Origin: a virus
Direction: 5' to 3' (one strand)
IMG/VR virus record: IMGVR_UViG_3300008113_000084
Span: 1-64,000 of that record
Length of the DNA stretch: 64,000 nucleotides
Below are positions 35,775 through 44,105 of the stretch, piece by piece. The position numbers were made by a program, and so were the translations under genes. How positions within the stretch are numbered: the first letter of the stretch is position 1; each line of letters opens with the position of its first letter. A model generated the notes under the pieces. It was not told the origin of the DNA. It searched no databases and saw only the letters and a program-made list of their open reading frames with translations.

Positions 35775-36099
35775 GACTTACTCCACTCTTCTTGTGACAG
35801 GCACATTCGCAACGACGGGCTTTGCCGTCTGCGTCCAAACCAAAAGTAAACGAGGACCCACCGCAGTACACGCAGCCAGCTGAGTGGTGGCGAAGCATGT
35901 ACTCCAGACGCAGGACCTCAATTGACAGCTTTTCTACCTTGTCGTTAGCCTCGGCTAACTTGTGTTGTAGGTTTTCGTTTTCAAGCATTAGCAAATCCTT
36001 TGAGTCTTTTAGCTCTACCCAGCTTTTATTGCAAGCTGTGAACATTGTTTTGAAGGCAGACTCAGAAGCTTCCATTTTCGATTTGCGGCAATCACTCAC
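35767..36099 (-). CDS. Coiled-coil plus zinc-ribbon protein, 110 aa
   Basis: A long heptad region (about 25-75, LMLENENLQHKLAEANDKVEKL) is followed by CVYCGG...RRCECACH (about 80-105), a Cys4 or Cys3His zinc ribbon. It starts within the stop of the next gene (ATGA overlap), which has the same two-part design. Probable dimeric nucleic-acid or RNA-polymerase-binding protein; this is inference. Confidence 0.62.
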   Translation of the reverse strand: MSDCRKSKMEASESAFKTMFTACNKSWVELKDSKDLLMLENENLQHKLAEANDKVEKLSIEVLRLEYMLRHHSAGCVYCGGSSFTFGLDADGKARRCECACHKKSGVSHV

Positions 36100-36350
36100 C
36101 GCTCCTTCTTAAACCAATACTTTCCACAACCGTTGCATCGGTCTAGACCACCAACGTCATCGTCTTCAAAGACGTCCTCTGTCCCGCAATAAGGACAGGT
36201 TCCGCCAAACTGAGCGCCGCTTTGCTCTGAAATAGCCTCTTGCTCAGAAATCGTTTTGCCGATGGCTTTTAGAATAGTGCTTAAGGCATTTACCTGCTCT
36301 TTTAAATTTTGGTTTTCTTGTTCTAATTGAGCTATACGTTCATCGGACAT
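36096..36350 (-). CDS. Coiled-coil plus zinc-ribbon protein, 84 aa
   Basis: Residues 1-40 form a coiled coil (IAQLEQENQNLKEQVNAL). Residues 50-80 hold CPYCGTEDVF...DRCNGCGKYW, a classic zinc ribbon like those in transcription factors. It pairs with the 110-aa gene of matching layout, suggesting duplication or a heterodimer. Confidence 0.65.
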   Translation of the reverse strand: MSDERIAQLEQENQNLKEQVNALSTILKAIGKTISEQEAISEQSGAQFGGTCPYCGTEDVFEDDDVGGLDRCNGCGKYWFKKER

Positions 36351-36398
36351 GTTGTTACTCCGTGTTATTTAAACATGCATAGCTCTTTGAATAGCCTG

Positions 36399-36599
36399 TC
36401 AAAGTGTATCCTCTAGCTTTCTAGCCGTTACGGGCTTTCCCTCAGCTATTTCAAGAATAGCTTTTCTGATCGCTTCGACTTCCTCGCTGTACAGCGGATC
36501 GTCCGAAGACCGCTCTAAACCTTTGGCCAGGGCGATAAGGTCATGCCTGTCAGCCTCTGAGACTTTGGGTTTAAGCCAATCCGCCAGCCTAATGTTCAT
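36399..36599 (-). CDS. Hypothetical protein, about 66 aa
   Basis: ATG 36599 (MNIRLADWLKPKVS) was preferred because the longer frame from 36713 overlaps the previous gene by over 100 nt, although that start has a fair AAGGGG site. Helical and acidic or basic mixed (SDDPLYSEEVEAIRKAILEI). Not recognised. Confidence 0.5.
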   Translation of the reverse strand: MNIRLADWLKPKVSEADRHDLIALAKGLERSSDDPLYSEEVEAIRKAILEIAEGKPVTARKLEDTL

Positions 36600-36609
36600 A
36601 CGATGGACG

Positions 36610-36798
36610 TCATAAACAATAAGCGGTATGACGCCTAAGAAGCTTCCAACCTGCCTTCTCCAGAAGTTTGACGATCCGGTCGTGCCTATCCCAGTATTGC
36701 TGCCTGGGACCATAATAAACCCCTTCTTCCTTGTTGTCCTTGAGCAGGCTCAGGACGTGGGCCGCTTCCACCAAGGTAAAGGTTACCGTTATTTTCAT
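36610..36798 (-). CDS. Hypothetical protein, 62 aa
   Basis: ATG 36798 (MKITVTFTLVEAAHVLSLL), with AAGGA upstream, fits better than the longer frame from 36837. Ends with a basic helix (DRHDRIVKLLEKAGWKLLRR). Not recognised. Confidence 0.52.
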   Translation of the reverse strand: MKITVTFTLVEAAHVLSLLKDNKEEGVYYGPRQQYWDRHDRIVKLLEKAGWKLLRRHTAYCL

Positions 36799-36837
36799 GG
36801 CTTTCCTTAAAGCTGAGCGGCCAAAATTACCAAACAA

Positions 36838-37008
36838 TCACGTAAGTGCTTTAGCCTCAACAGCTTGCTTGTTTAAACGCAAAGCGATAAACTGCTCGTG
36901 GGAATGGGGAACCCGTTCGGAGCAGGGGTGCAGCGCAAGCCACACCCCTGCTTTTATCCCTGTTACAAAACCTCGGTACTTATTGACAAGTACATACTTT
37001 TTGTACGA
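36838..37008. other. Intergenic region with stacked hairpins, no gene
   Basis: No convincing ORF. It holds an inverted repeat GCAGGGGTG / CACCCCTGC (36922-36951, followed on the plus strand by TTTT). Nested palindromes lie at 36964-37003 (TACAAAA...TTTTGTA enclosing GTACTT...AAGTAC). A possible outer pair CTGCTC / GAGCAG overlaps the first. The minus-strand reading runs from the zinc-ribbon gene at 37009 into the 62-aa gene, so these could be terminator, attenuator or RNA-processing structures. Confidence 0.5.
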
Positions 37009-37317
37009 CTAGACATTAAACCTGGCCTGGCAGTCCAGGCAGTCAAAGGTGTTCTCGTAAACTGTGCTTTCAGAGATGTGCTCAGAGCCGCACACCTTAC
37101 AGGTACCGTCGTATGGCGGTGCTTCATCCTCGGTCAGGTCAATGTCTGGGTAGGCCAAGTAAGGCTCCTTAACAGATACCTCTGATATATCGACTGTCTC
37201 TCCAGCCTCGTTTTCCCATATGAGGTCGTCTCCTACGACAAACTGCTGAGACAGCCAGGATCGTGTATGTGGGTCGTAAACCTGGCGCATATAGCCGTGT
37301 GTAATCTTGTGCAGCAT
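37009..37317 (-). CDS. Zinc-ribbon-like hypothetical protein, 102 aa
   Basis: C-terminal CKVCGSEHI...FDCLDCQARF (about 73-100) gives two CxxC pairs, a probable zinc ribbon. The N-terminal half looks like a small beta-barrel (RSWLSQQFVVGDDLIWENEAGETV). Not recognised otherwise. Confidence 0.6.
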   Translation of the reverse strand: MLHKITHGYMRQVYDPHTRSWLSQQFVVGDDLIWENEAGETVDISEVSVKEPYLAYPDIDLTEDEAPPYDGTCKVCGSEHISESTVYENTFDCLDCQARFNV

Positions 37318-37319
37318 TT

Positions 37320-37604
37320 TTACTTCCTAAAAGGATAAGCCCATCCAGTTCCCTCGTAGCGCATGTCGGCAATACCTCGCCTGTTTATGCGCCCTGGCTT
37401 GCGCATACGCATTCGCTGCCTAGCCTCTTCGCTTCTGACGCGTCTATAGTTTTCTTTGGTTTGCTGGACATCTTCGTCGTCTTCGGCCTCTTCCACCACT
37501 ATTTTTTCTGCTGGAGTAGGCTCGTACTTTTTGATTACCTTCTCGTAAACTTTGGTATGCCACTTACCAATAATGAACAAAGTGTCGCTGTAGTCTGTTG
37601 GCAT
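37320..37604 (-). CDS. Basic hypothetical protein, 94 aa
   Basis: Acidic centre (VVEEAEDDEDVQ) and a very Arg-rich second half (RRVRSEEARQRMRMRKPGRINRRG). May bind nucleic acid. Not recognised. Stops 2 nt before the next gene's start. Confidence 0.55.
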   Translation of the reverse strand: MPTDYSDTLFIIGKWHTKVYEKVIKKYEPTPAEKIVVEEAEDDEDVQQTKENYRRVRSEEARQRMRMRKPGRINRRGIADMRYEGTGWAYPFRK

Positions 37605-37641
37605 GGCTTCTCCTGGTCAGAAAAACCAGAGGTGAATGAAG

Positions 37642-37674
37642 AAACGCTGTAACGCCAGAAGCGCTACAGCGTTT
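37642..37674 (-). terminator. Hairpin after the recA-like gene, probable terminator
   Basis: 14-bp stem AAACGCTGTAGCGC / GCGTTACAGCGTTT with a 5-nt loop, starting 18 nt after the recA stop. The trailing sequence (CTTCATTC) is only weakly T-rich, so termination may be partial. Confidence 0.65.
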
Positions 37675-37691
37675 CAAGTCAGCCAGCGTTG

Positions 37692-38918
37692 TCAGTCCGC
37701 TGACTCTACGTCCAGGCCGCCGAGATATGAAGCATCCAGCTTGGCCTTGTCCACTTGTTCGCAGTAGGGCACGCCCAACTCAAACTTGCGGCGATTACGC
37801 ACACCAAAGAACCGGTCCAAGCCCTTGACGATCTCGGGCTCTTCCATGATGGCCTTACCCAGCTCGTGCCAGGAGGTCTTCTTCAGGCCGAGAGTCGGAC
37901 AGTCGGCGGTGCGCCTGCTCTTGTCCACGCTCTCGATGTTGATGATCTCGGAGATGCGGCGCTTGCGCGTCGCGTCAAACGAGGTAAGCAACTCGATGCT
38001 AGCGTCGTGCCAGTCCCAGATGGTCTGCTGCTCGCCATTCTCGTCGAAGCGCCAGGTCATGCGAACCTTGAGCTTCTCGTGGTTGGCTGGAGACAACGAG
38101 TTCTTCTCGGTGGCGATCTCGATGTAGCGACCGCTCTCGTTCAGAGTCTCAATGTCGTCCTTGCGCGAAAGGCGCAGCAGGAAGGTCGAGGCGAACTTGA
38201 TGGCCGTGCCACCAGGAATCTTACGGTCGATGGCACCATTAGCAGCCCTGTGTTCCTTCAGGTGGTTCACACCGACGAACGACACGGGCCAGCGTGCCAT
38301 CTTGTTGCAAAACACCTTGAACCAAAGGTTGATAGACTTCGCGATCTGGGAGTAGCCTGGATCGGCGAAACCCTGCGACCAAGTCTTGTCCATCTCGTCC
38401 TGGGTTGTCACAGCGGTCAGCGAGTCAACGCCCAAAGCCACGGGGTAAGGCATGGCTCCTAGCTCGAAACGCTCCTCGGCCTTCTTGACCCAGTCCGTGC
38501 AGCTTTTCTGCCAGTCCTCGACAGAGTCGCTCTGGATGACAGGGTAGGGGCTGTACGGCCCAAGTTGAAGAATCGACTCGCGCAAGTCTGGGCTGTCGCG
38601 AGGCTCGACCAGGTTGTGGACGTAGCCGCCGTGCATCTCTGACGGGTCGTAGGCAACGAGGTCGGTGGTGTTGAAGATGTGCCACCGATAAATCTCAAAC
38701 AGCAAAGCTGTCTTGCAGCTCTCGGACACGCCCACCAGCTCAGTCACGCGACTGTATGGGAACACGTCGTTGCTGAATATGTAACGGAGGCTGATGGCAT
38801 TCAGCGGAAGGCCGATCACAATTTTGTCGAAGTTCTCCTTCTCTCGCTGTGCCAGCTGCGTGGCGAAAAAGTCATTGTTATTGAACTGCTCAACTGCGGT
38901 CGTCTTACGCTTGGCCAT
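37692..38918 (-). CDS. RecA/UvsX-like recombinase, 408 aa
   Basis: ATG 38918 with AGGAG 7 nt upstream. The RecA-fold ATPase core is clear: Walker A region ELVGVSESCKTALLFEIYRW (about 60-79), Walker B-like YPVALGVDSLTAV (about 171-183), and VSFVGVNHLKEHRAANG...KIPGGTAIKF (about 228-255), corresponding to the RecA L1/L2 region. It would pair strands during recombination-dependent replication. The invariant Walker A glycine before lysine is cysteine (Cys68). The gene begins a block that continues with polymerase, primase and helicase. Confidence 0.82.
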   Translation of the reverse strand: MAKRKTTAVEQFNNNDFFATQLAQREKENFDKIVIGLPLNAISLRYIFSNDVFPYSRVTELVGVSESCKTALLFEIYRWHIFNTTDLVAYDPSEMHGGYVHNLVEPRDSPDLRESILQLGPYSPYPVIQSDSVEDWQKSCTDWVKKAEERFELGAMPYPVALGVDSLTAVTTQDEMDKTWSQGFADPGYSQIAKSINLWFKVFCNKMARWPVSFVGVNHLKEHRAANGAIDRKIPGGTAIKFASTFLLRLSRKDDIETLNESGRYIEIATEKNSLSPANHEKLKVRMTWRFDENGEQQTIWDWHDASIELLTSFDATRKRRISEIINIESVDKSRRTADCPTLGLKKTSWHELGKAIMEEPEIVKGLDRFFGVRNRRKFELGVPYCEQVDKAKLDASYLGGLDVESAD

Positions 38919-38948
38919 GTAACAACTCCTGAGGCAAAAGGGGGCAAG

Positions 38949-38982
38949 GAACACACGCAGGAATTTCTTCCTGCGTGTGTTC
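38949..38982 (-). promoter_or_regulatory. Perfect 15-bp hairpin just upstream of recA
   Basis: GAACACACGCAGGAA and its exact reverse complement, separated by 4 nt, lie between the stop of the 457-aa gene (39002) and the recA ribosome site (about 38926). There is no immediate U-tract; CCCCCTTTT follows 8 nt later. Could be a weak terminator, an RNA-processing site or a leader element. Confidence 0.6.
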
Positions 38983-39001
38983 TGTCAACAGTCAAAGGTG
39001 A

Positions 39002-40375
39002 TTAGTTGCCTGCGGGGCGGGGAACAGAACCGCCGCGCATGGCCTCTTGACGAGCGCGCATAACCAGGTTGAGCGCGTTGGACATGTCGTCCTGGTTGGC
39101 CAGGGTCTCTCGGACTACGGGAGCACCTGTCGGTTGCACCCCTGGAAAACTAGTCCCAGGGGTATTTGTAGGGGGATCGATGCTTTCGCTGCTCCTAGGT
39201 GCTGGAGCGCCAAAGCCCGAAGCCCTAGGTCGGGCAGGGGCCGGTTGGCTGGCCGCTGGAACGTGCTGCACAGGAGCCTGGGCAACGGGAGCTTGAACAA
39301 CCGGTGCCACCTCGGGAGGACGAGTGCGCCCAAGGCGAATATTGCCCTCGCGGCGGATGGTCGGATCGAGCACGTCGCCGTAGACGTCGTCCAGAGCGTA
39401 GACCAGCAGGTCAGGATAGGGTCGGAACACCTGCTCCAGGTATTTGACCTGCTCCTCGTTGCTGGGGAAGTAAACGGCATCCTCCCAGTTCTTGACGTGA
39501 GCACGGACGATGTCTTCGTACTCAGCCAGATTGGAACCAATACCGTTCCAATCTTTGGTGAGGAAGGCGTCGTAGCCGATAACTTCACGACCGGAGCGGC
39601 TTTCTCGGGACTGGCCGAAGCCTCCAAGATGCTGCTGCGCGTTGCGGGGGTCCTTGCCCTTCGGGAACAGTACGACAAAGCAACCGTCATTCAAAGCGAT
39701 GGGGTCGCCGTGAAGATAGTGGCCAGCGATGTTCTCGGGATCGCCACGGAACTCTGGGTTGCGCTGATCCATGGCCGACTTGATGGCCTGGACAGCGCTA
39801 ACCGGAAGCAGCATGAACACAGTCTCGTCGTCGGCACCGCCGCCGCGAGGAGGGTTGTAGGTGTTGCCCTTGTGCTCAAGGAGCGCCACCTGGACCAGCC
39901 AGCACTCCTTGGCCTCAGCCAACTCAGCGCCGCGTCCCTGCCCGCCCTGCATCATCGATATCCAGTTGACGGAGAAGGGCTGCTTCTGGGCCAGCGCCGA
40001 CTTGACTGCCGTGCGCATGAGTACCAAGGGGTTCCTGCTCATGTCGTATCGGTTGTCGAGAGGGTGGCACAGCGCCCACGCCCTGCCCATGCCGGAAGCC
40101 TGGCAGCTGACATTGGCCGTGACGATGGGAAAGAACCACTGACCGTAGTTGTCAGCGCGAGTGTCGAAGCGCCAGGGATCGAACTCGACAGGGTTGTCGG
40201 GGTTTAGACCTGGGTAGATGCGAAAGACGTTGGGCTTCCCGCTGAAGTCTGGACGCCACAACTCGCCATAGCCGCGCTTCAGAATCATCGTCTGAAACGG
40301 GCGATCCGAGGTGTTGAGAGCGCTCAGGGTTGCGGAAACGCGACGGGAACGAGACATACCATCATTCGTAGACAT
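39002..40375 (-). CDS. Putative ssDNA-binding or replication accessory protein, 457 aa
   Basis: ATG 40375 with AAGG 6 nt upstream. No sure family match. The first 290 residues are a folded, aromatic-rich domain (NVFRIYPGLNPDNPVEFDPWRF, WALCHPLDNRYDMSRNPLV). The tail from about 350 is Pro/Ala-rich and disordered, ending in a short helix (DMSNALNLVMRARQEAM). A folded core with a long flexible tail, next to recA, dcd and polymerase, resembles phage single-strand binding proteins in outline. Position is the main argument. Confidence 0.5.
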   Translation of the reverse strand: MSTNDGMSRSRRVSATLSALNTSDRPFQTMILKRGYGELWRPDFSGKPNVFRIYPGLNPDNPVEFDPWRFDTRADNYGQWFFPIVTANVSCQASGMGRAWALCHPLDNRYDMSRNPLVLMRTAVKSALAQKQPFSVNWISMMQGGQGRGAELAEAKECWLVQVALLEHKGNTYNPPRGGGADDETVFMLLPVSAVQAIKSAMDQRNPEFRGDPENIAGHYLHGDPIALNDGCFVVLFPKGKDPRNAQQHLGGFGQSRESRSGREVIGYDAFLTKDWNGIGSNLAEYEDIVRAHVKNWEDAVYFPSNEEQVKYLEQVFRPYPDLLVYALDDVYGDVLDPTIRREGNIRLGRTRPPEVAPVVQAPVAQAPVQHVPAASQPAPARPRASGFGAPAPRSSESIDPPTNTPGTSFPGVQPTGAPVVRETLANQDDMSNALNLVMRARQEAMRGGSVPRPAGN

Positions 40376-40385
40376 GCTATACCTT

Positions 40386-40907
40386 TCAAGAAAAATCTTT
40401 ATACAGGCAGCTGGGCATGACGCCCTTTTGCCCTGAATACTTACCAGAGTATGGAACAATCTTTCCGTACGGTGTCTCGTAAGAAATCTGACAGACACAC
40501 GTACCGGCGTACACCTTCAAAGGATGCACAACAGTAATTTCCAAAGTCCACTTGCCTTTGAAGCCCACGTCGCCGAAACCGGCTGTAACGTGAACCTGCA
40601 TACCAAGCCGACCAACGGAACTGCGCCCCTCTATGTGAGGAACGTGATGAGGGGTCTCGGTGTACTCCTCAGTCTCACCCAAGTATAGGACTCCTGGGTT
40701 AAGGTATAAACCCTCTTCGGGTATTTTTATCTCCTGGACCGGATTGTCTCTGCGCATGTCCAAAATAGCGCTTTTGTAAACAAGCAGCCTTTTGCCAAGG
40801 CGCAGGTTGTAACTGTTTGGGTTCACCTGCTCCAGCTTAAACGGCTCGATCACAATTCTTTTTTGGGCAATCTCTTCGACAATAGCCGATCCAGTGAGAA
40901 TTGACAT
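40386..40907 (-). CDS. dcd: dCTP deaminase / dUTPase family enzyme, 173 aa
   Basis: VEPFxLEQVNPNSYNLRLG (about 20-38) and EGRSSVGRLGMQVHVTAGFGDVGFKGKWTLEI (about 93-124) are the conserved trimer-active-site motifs; the Glu of WTLEI is the deaminase base. The C-terminus (KYSGQKGVMPS) fits the nucleotide-covering tail. The family converts dCTP to dUTP (sometimes on to dUMP), feeding ThyX. It ends 10 nt before the 457-aa gene. Confidence 0.87.
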   Translation of the reverse strand: MSILTGSAIVEEIAQKRIVIEPFKLEQVNPNSYNLRLGKRLLVYKSAILDMRRDNPVQEIKIPEEGLYLNPGVLYLGETEEYTETPHHVPHIEGRSSVGRLGMQVHVTAGFGDVGFKGKWTLEITVVHPLKVYAGTCVCQISYETPYGKIVPYSGKYSGQKGVMPSCLYKDFS

Positions 40908-43900
40908 TTACACTCCGTAGCTTTCACTGATGCCCATCTGCTGACACTCCTCCTTGGTAACAGGAACCGACCATTTGCGGAAGATGTCGGGAGGAGGAAC
41001 CTGCAAATGAAAAGGTCCAGCTTGAGTGTATCTCGTGCCATCCAAGTGACAAGGGTAAACCTCGACTCTTTTACTCATGCACGTTGGAATGACGTCGGTT
41101 ATCACCCAATCGACGCAGTGATATGGGACTTCCAGAACCACGGCATCATGCACCTGTAGGACGATGTCGTACCACAGGTCTGGGTTTTCCTGCTCATACC
41201 TGTACCAGTACAGGTGGTCCAGGGCGCGGGACATGGCGTCTGCCACAGCGCTCTGGATGGGGAAGTTCATCGCTTGCCTCTGCTGCTCGCTGACAACGTC
41301 CCTTTCTCGCGTGGGGACGAATCGACGATATCGGCCAAAGCAGTTGACGATGTAGCCAGGGTTCTGGCTCATCTCCCTACAGCTGTGGAAATAGTGAGGC
41401 AAAGCTTCATACATAGCCACCAGCCCGTCGATGAGGCGCTGGGCCTGCTCGACGCTGACGTCTGCACCTTCTTGCTTGGCTTTGCGTGAGGTTGCTTCAG
41501 CTTGCTGGCCGTAAGCGTAGCCGAATACCACAGCCTTGGCCGCAGTACGCAGTGCCGCCTTGCCGATGCTAGCCAAGCCTTTCTTGGTGGCTGGGCAAGC
41601 CAGACCGAAAGCAGACACGGCCACATTGCTGTGGATGTCGTAGTACTCTGGATCGGACTCGTCCAAACCAGAGCGACGTACATGGTCGATCATGTTCTTG
41701 TCGCCAGACTGCCACGCCATGATAGCCAGCTCAGCACCTGTGTAGTCGGCATCGACGAACACATGGCCAGGTCTGGCCTCGACAATGGAGCGCAGGGGAA
41801 ACTTGTACCGAAGGCCAGTCTCGTCGCCGTGTCGTTTGAAGACCGCCTTGTACTTCTCCTCAGCCGTCTTTCCCAGATTCTGCAACGGAGGACGAGCGCT
41901 GGAGGCTCGCCCCGTCTCCTTGGTCTGGAAGAACTGGCTGCGCACCCTGCCGTCGATATGGACATACGACAGCAGGCCTGACTCGTATTCAATGCGCCCG
42001 TCCTCGTCCCTGACTGCCTCGCCCTCCTCAACGCCCTTGCCTGGCCTGAGCACGTACTTGGTCAGCTGGGCAACATAGCGAATATCCCGCAGCAGGGCCA
42101 CGCACTCGTGCTGATCGGCCATGATCTGCAAGACTTCCTTGTCGGTGGAGACTTGATTCTCGGCCTCCTGGCCCTTCTGCATGATCTCGCGCCACAGTTT
42201 GGGGCGCTTGCCCGTGGACTTGTAGGGAGTCAGCTCCAGGGAAAGCGCACCCTCGGGTCGGACACGCCTAGGGCCGAAGGTCTCCTTGTCGAATATGCCG
42301 TTGTACTTGACGCCGAAAAGCATCTCGCGGCAGTGCGACACGCTGTTGGGATTGAAATCAGGCCAGTTCAGTTTTCTGCGCAGAATTTCCAGAAGACTGT
42401 CCCTGGTGCGGACATAATGCTCGGTCAGCTCCTCGGCGGAATCCAGGTTGATCTTCAGGCCGGTCATGTGCATCTCGCCGAAAGCGAGGGCGGCGCGAGC
42501 AGACACCCAGAAGGGAATACGACAGTTGTTGCCGTAGGCGTCGCGGTCCAGCAGGCCAGGGCTGTCGCCCACGCCGTTGTAGACATCGAAGAGCCGTCGC
42601 GTCGTGTCGGCGTCGTAATTGCCGTACGGCACGATGATCTCGTCTGGGCAGTCGCCGTAGCCCTCCAAGCCGTCCGAGTCCAGCTTGTTCTCCTCGCAGT
42701 AACGCTTCTTCCATTTCTGTAGTTCAACGTCGTAGCGAGGAACACCGACGAGGCGAGTGCCCAAGACCTCCAGCTTGAAGTCGCCCGTCTCGTTGACCGA
42801 GTGGGCCGCAAGCAGGGTGTCAAAGCCGCCTTGTGTCTTTGTCTTCTGGTAACCGAAGAGCTTGGTGGTCCCGTCAGCCTCATAGTCGTCAATCGGAGCG
42901 CAATACTCCTCGCGGATATCCAGACCCACGCTCATCAGCCACGGCATGTCGGCGTTGAGGTAATGGCCGACAACACGGACTGGACGCTCAGGCGTGGACT
43001 TGAGTATTTTGCGCAGTTCTTGCACAGCGGCTGGGATGCCGCCCGCTATAGGCTCCTTTCCGCCCTGGGTGTGCATGATGACAGCAGCTGCCTTGCCTGG
43101 CTTCCAGCTGATCTGGATGGTGCGAACGTAGGAGTTCTTCTCGCCAGGAAAAGCGCCATTCCACTCAGCGTCTATGGCTATGACGTCGTTTGTCTTATCG
43201 CTAAGAATTTCTTCACGCAGGTCTGCCAGCTCCTCCACGGAACGTATAGTCCTGTGGTCGATCTGGTCAACGACTACGCTGCTGCCGTTAACGCACCTGG
43301 CCAGGTACTCTACAGAACATTTGATCTCGTCGAACTTCTCGGGCTTCTTGACGGCGATACTGGGACTGATCGAGGTTATGGCGTTGGCCTCGACAATTTC
43401 TCCATCTATGGCCGTGTACGTGTACTTGAGCACGCGTCCTTGGGTGTTGCTGATAGTGTGGCCTCTGCCGAGCACGGCGGAGATGGCTTCTGACCCAAGC
43501 AGAAGAATGTGCTTGGGTTTGACGATGCGTATCTCCTGGTGCAGAATAGGCAGGCAGTTCTTCATCCAGCATGCCTTGAAGTTGGTGCTTCTGGGGTCTG
43601 GGTGATCGTGCTTGATCACGGGAGTAGCGTAGACAGGCACGGTGTTGTCCAGACCAGCGCCCATGAAGCACCTGTCCAGAATGTCATGAACGCTGCCTGT
43701 GATGGGCCTGCCCTCACGAATGTCGGTCTTCGTGGCATGCTTGTAGATCATCATGATGTCGCAAGGCTGCGGCCCCATGACAACATCGGCGTCCCAAATG
43801 CCACCGATCAAAAACGGCAGAGTATGCATTCGGGCCATGTAGGCGACGGGCATGGCGAACATATCATCGTACATCGCTCTGTAGTAGAGCTGCTGCAACT

Positions 43901-44105
43901 CAAACTCTTTGGTCTTGTAGAGAATTCCTTTGTTCTCAAGCAGACTGGAATAATTGTCGAAGTCAGGTCCTGGTCCTGGCATCTCGTCCGAATCGATAGG
44001 CAGCATTGGAAAGAGTGAACCTAGACCCGCCTCTCCGTTCTCCTCTCCGCGCAGCATGTGCAAGAACTTGATCTCGGAATAAACACTTCTGAACAGGTGA
44101 CTCAT
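40908..44105 (-). CDS. PolA-family DNA polymerase with N-terminal UDG-like domain, 1065 aa
   Basis: Three parts. Residues about 80-270 resemble a family-4 uracil-DNA glycosylase (MGPQPCDIMMI, ITGSVHDILDR, KPKHILLLGSEAISAVLG). About 290-520 is a DnaQ-like 3'-5' exonuclease (VIAIDAEWNG; VRVVGHYLNADMPWL; PYGNYDADTTRRLF). From about 540 is the family A polymerase: motif A HVFVDADYTGAELAIM (about 782), motif B LRTAAKAVVFGYAYGQ (about 850), motif C LQVHDAVVLE (about 985). Motif C has HDA where HDE is usual. The UDG-like module may sense or exclude uracil, which is inference. It overlaps primase by 4 nt. Confidence 0.88.
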   Translation of the reverse strand: MSHLFRSVYSEIKFLHMLRGEENGEAGLGSLFPMLPIDSDEMPGPGPDFDNYSSLLENKGILYKTKEFELQQLYYRAMYDDMFAMPVAYMARMHTLPFLIGGIWDADVVMGPQPCDIMMIYKHATKTDIREGRPITGSVHDILDRCFMGAGLDNTVPVYATPVIKHDHPDPRSTNFKACWMKNCLPILHQEIRIVKPKHILLLGSEAISAVLGRGHTISNTQGRVLKYTYTAIDGEIVEANAITSISPSIAVKKPEKFDEIKCSVEYLARCVNGSSVVVDQIDHRTIRSVEELADLREEILSDKTNDVIAIDAEWNGAFPGEKNSYVRTIQISWKPGKAAAVIMHTQGGKEPIAGGIPAAVQELRKILKSTPERPVRVVGHYLNADMPWLMSVGLDIREEYCAPIDDYEADGTTKLFGYQKTKTQGGFDTLLAAHSVNETGDFKLEVLGTRLVGVPRYDVELQKWKKRYCEENKLDSDGLEGYGDCPDEIIVPYGNYDADTTRRLFDVYNGVGDSPGLLDRDAYGNNCRIPFWVSARAALAFGEMHMTGLKINLDSAEELTEHYVRTRDSLLEILRRKLNWPDFNPNSVSHCREMLFGVKYNGIFDKETFGPRRVRPEGALSLELTPYKSTGKRPKLWREIMQKGQEAENQVSTDKEVLQIMADQHECVALLRDIRYVAQLTKYVLRPGKGVEEGEAVRDEDGRIEYESGLLSYVHIDGRVRSQFFQTKETGRASSARPPLQNLGKTAEEKYKAVFKRHGDETGLRYKFPLRSIVEARPGHVFVDADYTGAELAIMAWQSGDKNMIDHVRRSGLDESDPEYYDIHSNVAVSAFGLACPATKKGLASIGKAALRTAAKAVVFGYAYGQQAEATSRKAKQEGADVSVEQAQRLIDGLVAMYEALPHYFHSCREMSQNPGYIVNCFGRYRRFVPTRERDVVSEQQRQAMNFPIQSAVADAMSRALDHLYWYRYEQENPDLWYDIVLQVHDAVVLEVPYHCVDWVITDVIPTCMSKRVEVYPCHLDGTRYTQAGPFHLQVPPPDIFRKWSVPVTKEECQQMGISESYGV

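Noticed and set aside
36922-36955. Plus-strand terminator (GCAGGGGTG / CACCCCTGC plus TTTT)
   Set aside because: No plus-strand gene lies upstream, so I list it only as part of a structured gap.
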